Origin: Apoda limacodes
Lineage: Eukaryota; Arthropoda; Insecta; Lepidoptera; Limacodidae
Length of the DNA stretch: 64,000 nucleotides
Direction of reading: 5' to 3'
NCBI GenBank assembly: GCA_946406115.1
Contig: OX291562.1
Location: 2,448,001 to 2,512,000 of the forward strand
The notes under the pieces were generated by a model that saw only the letters and a list, made by a program, of their open reading frames with translations, was not told the origin of the DNA and searched no databases. Each line of letters starts with the position of its first letter. The stretch's first letter is position 1. Below are positions 1-11,535 of this stretch, one piece after another. Position numbers and translations under genes: made by a program.

Positions 1-403
<403 letters not shown>

Positions 404-477
404 TTAAGTAAGTAATACAGAAAACAGAAAATAACGAACGAACGAATGCGTCCAACGAGTACCGAATCAAATGTACG

Positions 478-518
478 ACTGAAAAACCACGCGAGGTGCA
501 TGCCGATTTTAATTTATA
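478..518 (-). promoter_or_regulatory. H3 core promoter (TATA and Inr-like)
   Basis: On the minus strand TATAAATT (511-518) lies 111-118 nt upstream of the ATG and is followed by a TCAGTC initiator-like match whose A is 80 nt upstream of the ATG. The spacing is a little long (38 nt); a TTAAAA just after the TATA would give about 31. A G/A-rich tract on the sense strand (574-610) lies further upstream. Start site is predicted, not measured. Confidence 0.5.
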
Positions 519-881
519 ATTTCACCGTAACGAATAGAACGCAAGAAAATCCCCTTCCCTTTGCTTATTGTGTCCCCCCCCCCTCCTCCTCCCCTTCCCT
601 CCTTTCCCCCGTTCGTCAGTTTGTCTCTCTCTTTCGGTATCGCACATAAAAATGTTTTAACTTACTTAATTACGTGGAAATTTTTATCAAAATCGGTTTA
701 CTATTCATTATAGTTTATGCACATATCTATCTATATTAGATTGATATGTTGTTACCGTGAAACAAAACCCCGAAAGTGCAGTACAAGTCCAAAATATAGT
801 TCGTTTCTCAAGTTTGTTTATTTTGGAACTGGCAGCATATTAGTTTTGCCTACTACTAGGTTACCGATATCCTCGTAAACG

Positions 882-917
<36 letters not shown>

Positions 918-995
918 TTTTAATATATGTGTACATGGTTTGACGTAAGAAGTTATATCAAGAAACTTGTAAAAATAAAATAGAATTCATTTTGT

Positions 996-1011
996 GGCCC
1001 TGAAAAGGGCC
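996..1011 (-). terminator. H2B 3' histone stem-loop
   Basis: The minus strand reads GGCCCT-TTTC-AGGGCC: a 6-bp stem with the canonical 4-nt loop, 76 nt after the H2B stop, preceded by an A-run. In metazoan replication-dependent histone mRNAs this is the SLBP site and replaces the poly(A) tail. A GTTTCTT motif follows 29 nt downstream (960-966). Confidence 0.96.
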
Positions 1012-1086
1012 TTTTTGTTGTATGTATTTGATCGCGTCCAATATCAAAATTAGACGCTCGTCACACATCACAATTTTGGTACTAGC

Positions 1087-1461
1087 TCACTTAGAGCTAG
1101 TATATTTAGTGACGGCTTTAGTACCCTCACTGACAGCGTGCTTGGCAAGTTCACCGGGAAGAAGGAGTCTCACCGATGTCTGCACCTCCCTCGACGTTAT
1201 CGTGGAACGTTTATTGTAGTGAGCAAGTCTCGAAGCTTCGGCCGCTATACGTTCGAAGATATCGTTCACGAAAGAGTTCATGATCGACATAGCTTTACTA
1301 GAGATACCGGTGTCGGGATGGACCTGCTTCAGCACTTTGTAGATGTAAATGGCGTAGCTCTCCTTCCTCTTGTGCTTCTTCTTCTTTTTGTCCGATTTGG
1401 AGATGTTCTTTTGAGCTTTGCCGGATTTCTTGGCTGCCTTTCCGCTAGTCTTGGGCGGCAT
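1087..1461 (-). CDS. H2B: Histone H2B
   Basis: Core nucleosome histone that pairs with H2A. The 124-residue protein starts MPPKTSGK and has a lysine-rich tail (to about residue 33), the histone fold ([20 protein letters not shown] then the long alpha-2 helix around [16 protein letters not shown]), and the C-terminal helix ending AVTKYTSSK, whose lysine is the usual ubiquitination site. Length is typical for insect H2B. No intron. It sits between H2A (upstream in transcription) and H3 (downstream), same strand. S-phase expression is implied by the stem-loop at 996-1011. All six complete copies in the window give the same protein. Confidence 0.98.
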   Translation of the reverse strand: MPPKTSGKAAKKSGKAQKNISKSDKKKKKHKRKESYAIYIYKVLKQVHPDTGISSKAMSIMNSFVNDIFERIAAEASRLAHYNKRSTITSREVQTSVRLLLPGELAKHAVSEGTKAVTKYTSSK

Positions 1462-1540
1462 GATGAATTAAAATAAAATATATAACAACGGTAACGGTAG
1501 CGTAAGATCAACGTCTTCAACGTAGAGCGTCACAGCGCAG

Positions 1541-1585
1541 ACTGTAGTTCGTAATAGGTATTTTTTTTAGTTTTATTCACTTATA
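1541..1585 (-). promoter_or_regulatory. H2B core promoter
   Basis: Minus strand: TATAAG (1580-1585), then an AATAAAA that could also serve as a TATA-like box, then ACAGTC with its A at 1543, 82 nt upstream of the ATG. The AATAAAA-to-A distance is about 32 nt. A CCAAT box in the reverse orientation lies at 1634-1638 and a G/A-rich sense-strand tract beyond. The same site is split by LINE C in unit 6. Confidence 0.5.
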
Positions 1586-1974
1586 AGACTGCACGCTGCC
1601 AGTTAACGTTACGATGTCAACATATGCGTTTGACCAATAGCGTGTCAACGATATATCTTTTATCTCTTTCCCTCCGCTCTTCTATCCTTATTGTCATTCC
1701 CCTTCCCCTCCTTCATCCCGTTCACCGTTGGCACGACCATCAGCGATCAAGCATCAAGCGATAGAGGAAATGTCTTAAATAATAAAATTGATATAAATAT
1801 AGTATATAAAATATAGTAAGTAAGTAAGTAAGTAAGTATGTATGTATGTATGTATGTATGTATGTATGTATGAATGAATGAATGAATGAATGAATGAATG
1901 AATCTATATAAAAAGAGACGTCGACGCAATCGAAAGAAACGTTTTGTTTTTCACAAATTCCAGATACAAATTGC

Positions 1975-1990
1975 GGCCCTGAAAAGGGCC
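1975..1990 (-). terminator. H2A 3' histone stem-loop
   Basis: GGCCCT-TTTC-AGGGCC on the minus strand, 96 nt after the H2A stop, with A-rich sequence before it. GTTTCTT follows 34 nt downstream (1934-1940). Confidence 0.96.
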
Positions 1991-2086
1991 TTTTCTTTTT
2001 CTATTTTAATACACATATCACCACATCGCTAATAATACGAAAGTGGAATACGCTATAGGAGAGCAGCGTGCGTACTTACTATCAAT

Positions 2087-2485
<399 letters not shown>

Positions 2486-2547
2486 TCAAAACAAACACAC
2501 AAAAATGCACTCACAAACTGTGCGAGCGAACGCTAGACAAGTCTTGT

Positions 2548-2582
2548 ACTAAAAGCCGTAAGATTTTTTTTTCATATATATA
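2548..2582 (-). promoter_or_regulatory. H2A core promoter
   Basis: A TATATATATA run (2574-2582) on the minus strand is followed 32 nt later by TTAGTA with its A 89 nt upstream of the ATG. The initiator-like TTAGT resembles that predicted for H4. Position of the start site is inferred. Confidence 0.5.
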
Positions 2583-2955
2583 TGATTCATTATAAACGCA
2601 ACAGGAGGGGATACGTACGAAACGATAGAAAGGGACAGACATAACGCTAAAATAATTTCGTTTTGAAATTAAACTAACTAACTAACTAACTGACTGACTG
2701 ACTGACTGACTGACTGACTGACTAACAAACGGAAATCATGGTAATGATGTATGTTCATAAGTAGGTAAGTAAGTAAGTAAGTATAGTACGTATGTGTCAT
2801 AGCGTAATTTACCTACCAATATTGTGATATTTTCTTACTTACTTACCAAACATGTTGTATTTATGTGTGTAACTTGACTTAGATTGATAATAATAATTGA
2901 CACGACGTTCGTCGATCGAAAGAAACACATAACTGTTTATTACCGAATATTTGTT

Positions 2956-2971
2956 AGCCCTGAAAAGGGCT
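2956..2971 (-). terminator. H1 3' histone stem-loop, A-U closed
   Basis: The minus strand reads AGCCCT-TTTC-AGGGCT. The outermost pair is A-U instead of the usual G-C, unlike the other four histones here. It is 211 nt from the native H1 stop at 3183. GTTTCTT follows 29 nt downstream (2920-2926), and an AATAAA lies between as a possible backup poly(A) signal. Confidence 0.93.
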
Positions 2972-3227
2972 TTTTGTTTGTAGACGGCGGACGAACGAAC
3001 GCACGAGACAAAACTTGTGTCGCTCGCTCATCTTTTGTAAGTAAGTATGTATAACACAAACTCACACACACACAACACCGCTAACAATTTTCTGCTGTTG
3101 TGTCGTCGTTGTTGTACAGCGTGCAGCAATGTACCGATATACCTACTACGACAATCACTCACTCACTCACTCACTCACTGGTTCACTTTTTCGAGGCTCC
3201 GGCTTTCTTTGCTGCCGGCTTCGATTT

Positions 3228-3229
<2 letters not shown>

Positions 3230-3260
<31 letters not shown>

Positions 3261-4440
3261 CTGAGCTGACTATGCAGTTGGCTGTTGCAGCCATTACTGC
3301 TTCACCGGACTTTTGGGGCGAGACTCTGAAGGAGCCTCAGCCCATATAGCGCCCAACGCTCAAGGGCTTCCCGCGGGGGAAGCCTCGGCTTGGGTTGTCG
3401 CTCTCGGGGGCGTCCCTTCGACCGGCGTGAGTCTCGAACCCGAAGGTGAGTCACCGCCAGGAGGGGAGTTCCCCGTTACGCGGGTGCGGTTGCGATTGAG
3501 TGGGGGCGAGAAGCGCCCCGGCACTCTTTGATACCTAGTGTATCCTTGTGGGCGCCGACGAACCCGGGGACGTCGGCGTCGTGTTTGGAGGGAGGCCCTA
3601 TTCGGGGTCGACGTAGTAGAGACTAATCTCGCTATCCGGACAGCGAGATCGTCATCTGGGGACGTTAGTACGTGCCGAGGCCGCCTGAGTATAGTTTTAC
3701 GACCGCGACGGGGACGATCGGGGGGAATGTACGTCGTGGATTGCACAACTAATCTATTAGGGTGATTTTGCGTACGCTCGAAAAAGCGGACTGCCAAGTC
3801 TTTAAAGTACTGGGGAATCGTGGGAAGTTCGAAGTCTCTGTGTAGGTCCGCATTGCGAACGTACCAAGAGGCTCCAGAGGCCGCTCTGAGAAAGCGGTTT
3901 TGGAGGGTCTGGAGTTTGTGGAGATTGCGCTTGGACAGAGCAAAAACTACGCTAGCATAAGCTAGTATGGGGCGGATGCAAGTTGTGTAAAGATTTAGCT
4001 TATTTCTAAGCGACATCTTACTATACTTGCCTATCATGGGATAGAGACGACCGAGGACAAAAGCGGCTCGGTCTCTGACTATTTTGGTGTGAGCGTGGAA
4101 GTTCAAACGTCTATCCATGGTCACACCGAGATATTTGGTCTTATTTTGCCAGGGAATGGCACGACCGAAGAGAGAGAGGGAAGTTGGCCGCGGAGGGCTG
4201 CCTGTGGTGAAAAGGACGGCAGAGCTTTTGTCGGGATTCACCTCGATTCTCCATTTCCGAAACCACTCGCCTAGGGCGGTGATAGCGGATTGGAGTCTCT
4301 CAGTGATTCGACTCACTTGCCTATCGGTAGTATAGAGAGCGGTATCGTCCGCATAGAGGGCTAATTGGGTACCTATCGTTTTTGGGATATCGTTAGTGTA
4401 CAGAAGGTACAAGACGGGGGAGGTACAAGACGGGGGGGGG
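3230..4440 (-). mobile_element. LINE A copy 1, 5'-truncated Jockey-type element
   Basis: A 1211-bp fragment with a 31-nt poly(A) (T-run 3230-3260), the 3' UTR and the last 352 codons of ORF2. It is nearly identical to the full copy at 34050-39868. It is flanked by a 10-bp target-site duplication. At the 5' junction a segment of about 16 nt (CCCCCGTCTTGTACCT) occurs twice in tandem, which fits template slippage or jumping at the end of target-primed reverse transcription. Confidence 0.97.
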
Positions 4441-5111
4441 TTCGATTTGGGTGTACCTGCGGCCTTTTTAGGTTTAGGCGCCTTTGGCTTCTTAGTGGGT
4501 GGCTTCGCACTTTTCTTCGCTTTGGGCGCGGAACTCTTAGCTTTCGCGGGAGCCGATGATTTCTTGGCGGCCGGTTTCTTCTTGGCTGCGGCGGCTTTCT
4601 TGTCTTTAGTGGCGGCGGCGGATTTTGGCTTTGACGGCGATGAACCACCGGATGCGGCCGCGGTCGACTTCCTCGCCTTTCCGCCGGCGGCGGTTGCCTT
4701 TTTCGTTTTCGCAGCTGCCCCGGCTTTTCCTCCACCACCGACTTTAGGTCCGGTGGTGGCCTTCTTTCCGCTCGATCCCTTAGACTCCAGTTTGAACGAT
4801 CCCGAGGCACCCTTCCCTTTAGTCTGTATCAAAGCACCGGACTCCACTGCGCTTTTTAAATATTTTCTGATGAAAGGTGCCAGCTTTTCGGCGTCGACCT
4901 TATACTGCGCTGCGATGTATTTCTTGATCGCCTGAAGCGAAGAACCGCTACGCTCCTTAAGTTCCTTAATAGCGTTGTTCACCATTTCAGAAGTCTTGGG
5001 ATGAGTCGGCTTAGCTTTGGGTTTCTTTGCCCCTGCGGAAGCCGAAGCCTTAGGTTTCTTGGCGGGCGTCGCCGGTGCAGGTGTATCGGATGCAACTGCT
5101 GCGTCTGCCAT
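3360..5111 (-). CDS. Chimeric ORF: H1 residues 1-223 fused to LINE RT C-terminal half
   Basis: Because the LINE lies in the same orientation as H1 and in phase, one ORF of 583 codons runs from the H1 ATG through the junction ([10 protein letters not shown]) into ORF2 of family A from residue 663 onward ([10 protein letters not shown], then YADD, thumb and the arginine-rich C-terminus). The retained LINE part lacks the endonuclease and the RT segments before the catalytic YADD, including GVPQGS, so polymerase activity is not expected. Whether any protein is made is unknown. It would bring an H1 DNA-binding domain to a partial RT. Confidence 0.85.
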   Translation of the reverse strand: MADAAVASDTPAPATPAKKPKASASAGAKKPKAKPTHPKTSEMVNNAIKELKERSGSSLQAIKKYIAAQYKVDAEKLAPFIRKYLKSAVESGALIQTKGKGASGSFKLESKGSSGKKATTGPKVGGGGKAGAAAKTKKATAAGGKARKSTAAASGGSSPSKPKSAAATKDKKAAAAKKKPAAKKSSAPAKAKSSAPKAKKSAKPPTKKPKAPKPKKAAGTPKSNPPPSCTSPVLYLLYTNDIPKTIGTQLALYADDTALYTTDRQVSRITERLQSAITALGEWFRKWRIEVNPDKSSAVLFTTGSPPRPTSLSLFGRAIPWQNKTKYLGVTMDRRLNFHAHTKIVRDRAAFVLGRLYPMIGKYSKMSLRNKLNLYTTCIRPILAYASVVFALSKRNLHKLQTLQNRFLRAASGASWYVRNADLHRDFELPTIPQYFKDLAVRFFERTQNHPNRLVVQSTTYIPPDRPRRGRKTILRRPRHVLTSPDDDLAVRIARLVSTTSTPNRASLQTRRRRPRVRRRPQGYTRYQRVPGRFSPPLNRNRTRVTGNSPPGGDSPSGSRLTPVEGTPPRATTQAEASPAGSP

Positions 5112-5150
5112 TTTGTTCTATTCGGGTAAATATTAACTGCAAGTTTCACT

Positions 5151-5253
5151 CACTGAATTGTTACTTCACGCACAGCAAGCAAGCAAGCAAGCAAGCAAGT
5201 TAGTTAAAGTACGAAAACGTATAGATGGCGCCAAAAACTTTTGATTTTTCGCC
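5151..5253 (-). promoter_or_regulatory. H1 promoter: Inr, (GCAA)n, two E2F-like sites
   Basis: The minus strand has TCAGTG (5151-5156; A 43 nt upstream of the ATG) and no TATA box at -30; that position holds the (GCAA)6 microsatellite. Further upstream are TTTTTGGCGCCA (5226-5237) and GGCGAAAAA (5245-5253), both matching the E2F consensus. A TATA-less H1 beside TATA-containing core histone genes is known in Drosophila (TRF2-dependent H1). Factor use here is inference. Confidence 0.5.
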
Positions 5254-6507
5254 TTCTTTAGCAATACTGTAAAGAGAGATCCGTTCTCGAGATACGTTTT
5301 CTGTTGCGAACCGTTGAAAGTTTTCACTTACTCGTATCTATTATAAAAATTATTATACATATATCGAATAACATAATAGGTATATAAATGTAGATATGTT
5401 ATATATATGAATTAGACTTTATTATGAATATATAATTATTAGACAAACGGATGCGTGTCGACGTAGAGAACGGTTTGTTTTGACGGTCGCATTCTACGCT
5501 CACCTAATGTCAAGATAAAAATTAGTAATATCTCATCAATATCTAAAAATTAAATAGTTTACGTACGATTCGTTAATAGTTAAAGTTTCGACGGTCCAAC
5601 GAGAAAGCAGTTCACACGTACAACGCGTCCGTATCGCCGTGTTGTCGATGTACACCGGAAAGGTGGTAAAACATGAGTGCGTCGCGAGTGGCAACCTAAC
5701 CTATAGGGGAATCCATCAGATGCATTATTAGAGTTTCGTTATTGTACCCTTTTCGATCATTTTAAATGACACTATATTGACTACTATATAATATAAACAA
5801 AAATCACATGATAGATACAAATATTACTCGTATAATAACCACGTTTCCACATGACGACAAAATAGAACGAACGAATGTAACAAAAGAAACTTGCAAGTCG
5901 CACTGCAAGCAAACACTTACAGCTTCTTAAAATAAAATAAAATAATAAAAAAAAAAAACAACAAAAAAAAAAAAAAAAAAGGTGTTAAAAATTAATTAGA
6001 CCTATGTATCATAGGTGTATGGGCATCTTTTATGTGCGTGTGGTAGGTAAATAGGTAGTTACTCACTACCTTTTTACTTATGTTATTCTCATAAGTTGGG
6101 AGCGGCAAAATTGTAAAGTAGGTACCTATTTATGTGTATGTATGTATGTATGTATGTATGTATGTATGTATGTATGTAGGTAGGTAGGTAGGTAGGTAGG
6201 TAGGTACTATCCGTTTTTCGGTTCGGCAAAATTTAAATTGCACAACTATCTACTGAGACCTTCGCAAACCTTACCATAAAGATAGGTACCTAACTACTAT
6301 GTAGTTGATCAATGTGTATGCAATATATTATATCTCAGGTACTTATTTAATTTTTAGGTTATCTGTTTGTTTGTTTGTTTGTTTACTTACTTACTTACTT
6401 ACTTACTAACCGACTTTTATCTATCAAACCAAAAAAAAAAAAAAAAAAACGAACATAAATTGAAGAAACTGTATCACTTAAACAGGTGAATACAATGAAC
6501 AATGTGC
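5254..6507. other. H1-H4 spacer, no gene seen
   Basis: AT-rich spacer with A-runs and tetranucleotide repeats ((GTAT)n, (GTAG)n, (GTTT)n, (ACTT)n). No conserved ORF or RNA gene was recognised. The same spacer recurs in every unit with only repeat-number changes. The GTTTCTT motif of H4 lies at 6463-6469. Confidence 0.7.
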
Positions 6508-6523
6508 GGCCCTGAAAAGGGCC
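6508..6523 (-). terminator. H4 3' histone stem-loop
   Basis: GGCCCT-TTTC-AGGGCC on the minus strand, 49 nt after the H4 stop, the shortest 3' UTR of the five genes. GTTTCTT follows 38 nt downstream (6463-6469). Confidence 0.96.
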
Positions 6524-6572
6524 TTTTACATTATAATTCAATTCAGAGAATTGGTAGGTATTGACACCTAAC

Positions 6573-6893
<321 letters not shown>

Positions 6894-6976
6894 TTACTGT
6901 TCAATTAATTAATTAAACGAACAAACGAGCGCACGACAAACTGCGCTCAATCGAAACGGAACGACACGTAAGTAAA

Positions 6977-7012
6977 ACTAAAAAATCGCACGCAGTTTTG
7001 GCCGTATTTATA
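6977..7012 (-). promoter_or_regulatory. H4 core promoter
   Basis: The minus strand has TATAAATA (7005-7012), then TTAGTT with its A 33 nt beyond the first T of the TATA box and 95 nt upstream of the ATG. A strongly biased tract (7036-7084; G/A-rich on plus, C/T-rich on the sense strand) lies just upstream and could form a G-quadruplex. This is the site hit by LINE B in unit 2 and LINE A in unit 5. Confidence 0.6.
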
Positions 7013-7170
7013 GTCTCGCTGGTCGACGCGATGGCAAGGGAGGGGAGGGGAGGTTAGGAGAGAAGAGGGGGAGAGGGAGGGAGATGGATAGATAATACGA
7101 AGAGTCGATACAAAACTAGGATAAAATTTAACTACCTATATTATACATACACATTATGTACCTACATTAT

Positions 7171-7660
7171 ACAAACAAACAAACAAACAAACAAACAAAC
7201 AAACAAACAACCCTGCCGTCAAACAAACCTGAGTCTGAGACTAGTCGGTCGGTCGGTCGGTCAGTCAGTCAGTCAGTCAGTCAGTCAGTCAGTCAGTCAG
7301 TCAGTCAGTCAGTCAGTCAGTCAGTCAGTCAGTCAGTCAGTCTGACCGGTAGTAAGGCCGGTTTAACATAACATACCACAACCTAACCCAACCTAACCTA
7401 ACCTAACCTAACCTAACGAAACCTAACCCAAATCGAATCAAAGCGTTTTATACCTACCTAGGTAAGGTAATCTGCTGTACCAAAGAAAGAAAGAAACACC
7501 AAACCAAACCAAACCAAACCTAACCCAACCTAACCCAACCCAACCTAACCTAACTTAACGAAACCTAACCCAAATCGAATCAAAGCGTTTTATACCGATT
7601 TAGGTAAGGTAATCTACTGTACAAACCAAACCAAACCTAACCTAACCTTACTTAACTTAA
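7171..7660. repeat. (AAAC)n, (TCAG)n and TTAGG-like block
   Basis: (AAAC)n 7171-7211, (TCGG)4(TCAG)n about 7244-7342, then CCTAA-rich sequence about 7379-7660, i.e. the arthropod telomeric TTAGG motif on the other strand, degenerate and mixed with CCAAA. Within the last part a segment of about 142 bp, containing TATAAAAC on the histone-sense strand, is tandemly duplicated. Confidence 0.85.
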
Positions 7661-7720
7661 CTTAATCACATACATAAATACATACACATACTTCGAGGCT
7701 CAGCGGATCAGCAGGAAAGG

Positions 7721-7765
7721 AATAAAGCAACATCGGGCACGATCAGTACCTAGATGGGTGACCGA
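7721..7765 (+). ncRNA. 5S-rRNA-like relic (or 5S-derived SINE head)
   Basis: The stretch from AATAAAGCAACATCGGGC to AGATGGGTGACCG matches the 5S rRNA internal control region (box A, intermediate element and box C) as I recall it from insects, with only a few, mostly transition, differences. The sequence before and after does not complete a 5S gene, so it is a relic or a 5S-derived SINE fragment. It lies opposite in strand to the histone genes. Confidence 0.7.
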
Positions 7766-7889
7766 CCCTTGTAGAAGGCCCATACTGAGGCATCATCAAT
7801 CTCATAACATTACGAGTAGGTATGTATTATTACCTACCTACAAATAACAATCATATAGTACCTTTACCAAGATTTGAATACCGATGGTC

Positions 7890-7928
<39 letters not shown>

Positions 7929-7974
7929 CGTCTTAATAAGAAAGAAACATTTTAATATTCACAGAAATAAGTGC

Positions 7975-7990
7975 GGCCCTTAGAAGGGCC
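7975..7990 (-). terminator. H3 3' histone stem-loop, variant loop TCTA
   Basis: The minus strand reads GGCCCT-TCTA-AGGGCC. The loop TCTA keeps U at positions 1 and 3 but differs from the TTTC used by the other histones here. It lies 351 nt after the H3 stop, unusually far. GTTTCTT follows 26 nt downstream (7942-7948). Confidence 0.92.
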
Positions 7991-8322
7991 TTTTGTTTTA
8001 TTTGTTTTCAACGCAAATAGATCGAACGCAGCGTAGTGCGTGCGTGCCGCGCCGCAGTCGTCGTCGTCTCATCGTGCAATATCGTAAATATATATATATA
8101 TCACTATAATATATAATGAACAATATATAAACCTAACACACTTCAAGAGTAACAACAAGCTACTCTGAAAGTACACACATAGGTACGTATATTGCACATT
8201 ATACATATAGAAACATATGTACACGGACACAACACTCAACTTGATCACAACGTACGACACAGCACAGCACAGCACTAACACTTAGTAATAAACGATCTTC
8301 AATTAAAAAAAAACAAATATTT

Positions 8323-8328
8323 TTTATT
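8323..8328 (-). promoter_or_regulatory. Proximal poly(A) signal of H3
   Basis: AATAAA on the minus strand begins 14 nt after the H3 stop and is followed by TATTTG and a run of T, resembling a poly(A) signal plus downstream U-rich element. It lies well before the stem-loop. Confidence 0.5.
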
Positions 8329-8341
8329 ATTTTTCAACATT

Positions 8342-8755
<414 letters not shown>

Positions 8756-8829
8756 TTAAGTAAGTAATACAGAAAACAGAAAATAACGAACGAACGAATG
8801 CGTCCAACGAGTACCGAATCAAATGTACG

Positions 8830-8870
8830 ACTGAAAAACCACGCGAGGTGCATGCCGATTTTAATTTATA
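8830..8870 (-). promoter_or_regulatory. H3 core promoter
   Basis: Same TATAAATT (8863-8870) and TCAGTC arrangement as at 478-518. Confidence 0.5.
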
Positions 8871-9233
8871 ATTTCACCGTAACGAATAGAACGCAAGAAA
8901 ATCCCCTTCCCTTTGCTTATTGTGTCCCCCCCCCCTCCTCCTCCCCTTCCCTCCTTTCCCCCGTTCGTCAGTTTGTCTCTCTCTTTCGGTATCGCACATA
9001 AAAATGTTTTAACTTACTTAATTACGTGGAAATTTTTATCAAAATCGGTTTACTATTCATTATAGTTTATGCACATATCTATCTATATTAGATTGATATG
9101 TTGTTACCGTGAAACAAAACCCCGAAAGTGCAGTACAAGTCCAAAATATAGTTCGTTTCTCAAGTTTGTTTATTTTGGAACTGGCAGCATATTAGTTTTG
9201 CCTACTACTAGGTTACCGATATCCTCGTAAACG

Positions 9234-9270
<37 letters not shown>

Positions 9271-9348
9271 TTTTAATATATGTGTACATGGTTTGACGTA
9301 AGAAGTTATATCAAGAAACTTGTAAAAATAAAATAGAATTCATTTTGT

Positions 9349-9364
9349 GGCCCTGAAAAGGGCC
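9349..9364 (-). terminator. H2B 3' histone stem-loop
   Basis: Canonical loop TTTC; GTTTCTT motif at 9313-9319. Confidence 0.96.
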
Positions 9365-9439
9365 TTTTTGTTGTATGTATTTGATCGCGTCCAATATCAA
9401 AATTAGACGCTCGTCACACATCACAATTTTGGTACTAGC

Positions 9440-9814
9440 TCACTTAGAGCTAGTATATTTAGTGACGGCTTTAGTACCCTCACTGACAGCGTGCTTGGCA
9501 AGTTCACCGGGAAGAAGGAGTCTCACCGATGTCTGCACCTCCCTCGACGTTATCGTGGAACGTTTATTGTAGTGAGCAAGTCTCGAAGCTTCGGCCGCTA
9601 TACGTTCGAAGATATCGTTCACGAAAGAGTTCATGATCGACATAGCTTTACTAGAGATACCGGTGTCGGGATGGACCTGCTTCAGCACTTTGTAGATGTA
9701 AATGGCGTAGCTCTCCTTCCTCTTGTGCTTCTTCTTCTTTTTGTCCGATTTGGAGATGTTCTTTTGAGCTTTGCCGGATTTCTTGGCTGCCTTTCCGCTA
9801 GTCTTGGGCGGCAT
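9440..9814 (-). CDS. H2B: Histone H2B
   Basis: Same 124-residue protein as the 1087-1461 copy, intact promoter (9894-9938) and stem-loop (9349-9364). Confidence 0.98.
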   Translation of the reverse strand: MPPKTSGKAAKKSGKAQKNISKSDKKKKKHKRKESYAIYIYKVLKQVHPDTGISSKAMSIMNSFVNDIFERIAAEASRLAHYNKRSTITSREVQTSVRLLLPGELAKHAVSEGTKAVTKYTSSK

Positions 9815-9893
9815 GATGAATTAAAATAAAATATATAACAACGGTAACGGTAGCGTAAGATCAACGTCTTCAACGTAGAGCGTCACAGCGCAG

Positions 9894-9938
9894 ACTGTAG
9901 TTCGTAATAGGTATTTTTTTTAGTTTTATTCACTTATA
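9894..9938 (-). promoter_or_regulatory. H2B core promoter
   Basis: TATAAG and ACAGTC at the same distances from the ATG as in unit 1; uninterrupted. Confidence 0.5.
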
Positions 9939-10327
9939 AGACTGCACGCTGCCAGTTAACGTTACGATGTCAACATATGCGTTTGACCAATAGCGTGTCA
10001 ACGATATATCTTTTATCTCTTTCCCTCCGCTCTTCTATCCTTATTGTCATTCCCCTTCCCCTCCTTCATCCCGTTCACCGTTGGCACGACCATCAGCGAT
10101 CAAGCATCAAGCGATAGAGGAAATGTCTTAAATAATAAAATTGATATAAATATAGTATATAAAATATAGTAAGTAAGTAAGTAAGTAAGTATGTATGTAT
10201 GTATGTATGTATGTATGTATGTATGAATGAATGAATGAATGAATGAATGAATGAATCTATATAAAAAGAGACGTCGACGCAATCGAAAGAAACGTTTTGT
10301 TTTTCACAAATTCCAGATACAAATTGC

Positions 10328-10343
10328 GGCCCTGAAAAGGGCC
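10328..10343 (-). terminator. H2A 3' histone stem-loop
   Basis: Canonical loop TTTC; GTTTCTT motif at 10287-10293. Confidence 0.96.
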
Positions 10344-10439
10344 TTTTCTTTTTCTATTTTAATACACATATCACCACATCGCTAATAATACGAAAGTGGA
10401 ATACGCTATAGGAGAGCAGCGTGCGTACTTACTATCAAT

Positions 10440-10838
<399 letters not shown>

Positions 10839-10900
10839 TCAAAACAAACACACAAAAATGCACTCACAAACTGTGCGAGCGAACGCTAGACAAGTCTTGT

Positions 10901-10935
10901 ACTAAAAGCCGTAAGATTTTTTTTTCATATATATA
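10901..10935 (-). promoter_or_regulatory. H2A core promoter
   Basis: TATATATA run and TTAGTA as in unit 1. Confidence 0.5.
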
Positions 10936-11308
10936 TGATTCATTATAAACGCAACAGGAGGGGATACGTACGAAACGATAGAAAGGGACAGACATAACGC
11001 TAAAATAATTTCGTTTTGAAATTAAACTAACTAACTAACTAACTGACTGACTGACTGACTGACTGACTGACTGACTAACAAACGGAAATCATGGTAATGA
11101 TGTATGTTCATAAGTAGGTAAGTAAGTAAGTAAGTATAGTACGTATGTGTCATAGCGTAATTTACCTACCAATATTGTGATATTTTCTTACTTACTTACC
11201 AAACATGTTGTATTTATGTGTGTAACTTGACTTAGATTGATAATAATAATTGACACGACGTTCGTCGATCGAAAGAAACACATAACTGTTTATTACCGAA
11301 TATTTGTT

Positions 11309-11324
11309 AGCCCTGAAAAGGGCT
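11309..11324 (-). terminator. H1 3' histone stem-loop, A-U closed
   Basis: AGCCCT-TTTC-AGGGCT, 211 nt after the H1 stop; GTTTCTT at 11273-11279. Confidence 0.93.
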
Positions 11325-11535
11325 TTTTGTTTGTAGACGGCGGACGAACGAACGCACGAGACAAAACTTGTGTCGCTCGCTCATCTTTTGTAAGTAAGTA
11401 TGTATAACACAAACTCACACACACACAACACCGCTAACAATTTTCTGCTGTTGTGTCGTCGTTGTTGTACAGCGTGCAGCAATGTACCGATATACCTACT
11501 ACGACAATCACTCACTCACTCACTCACTCACTGGT

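Larger units (their letters stand above)
3183..5111 (-). pseudogene. H1: Histone H1 split by LINE A insertion
   Basis: H1 residues 1-223 are encoded by 4441-5111. The last dozen codons and native stop (3183-3219, plus the duplicated target 3220-3229) are displaced by a 1211-bp LINE. The globular domain and most of the basic tail are intact, so the coding potential is altered only near the C-terminus. The target-site duplication is TTCGATTTGG (3220-3229 and 4441-4450). The frame continues into the LINE (next entry). Confidence 0.95.

Noticed and set aside
1816..1850. GTAAGT sequences that look like 5' splice sites
   Set aside because: They are part of (GTAA)n microsatellites; histone genes here are intronless with complete frames.
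7244..7342. Regular short repeats resembling a CRISPR-like array
   Set aside because: Pure 4-bp microsatellite without spacers, in a eukaryotic genome.
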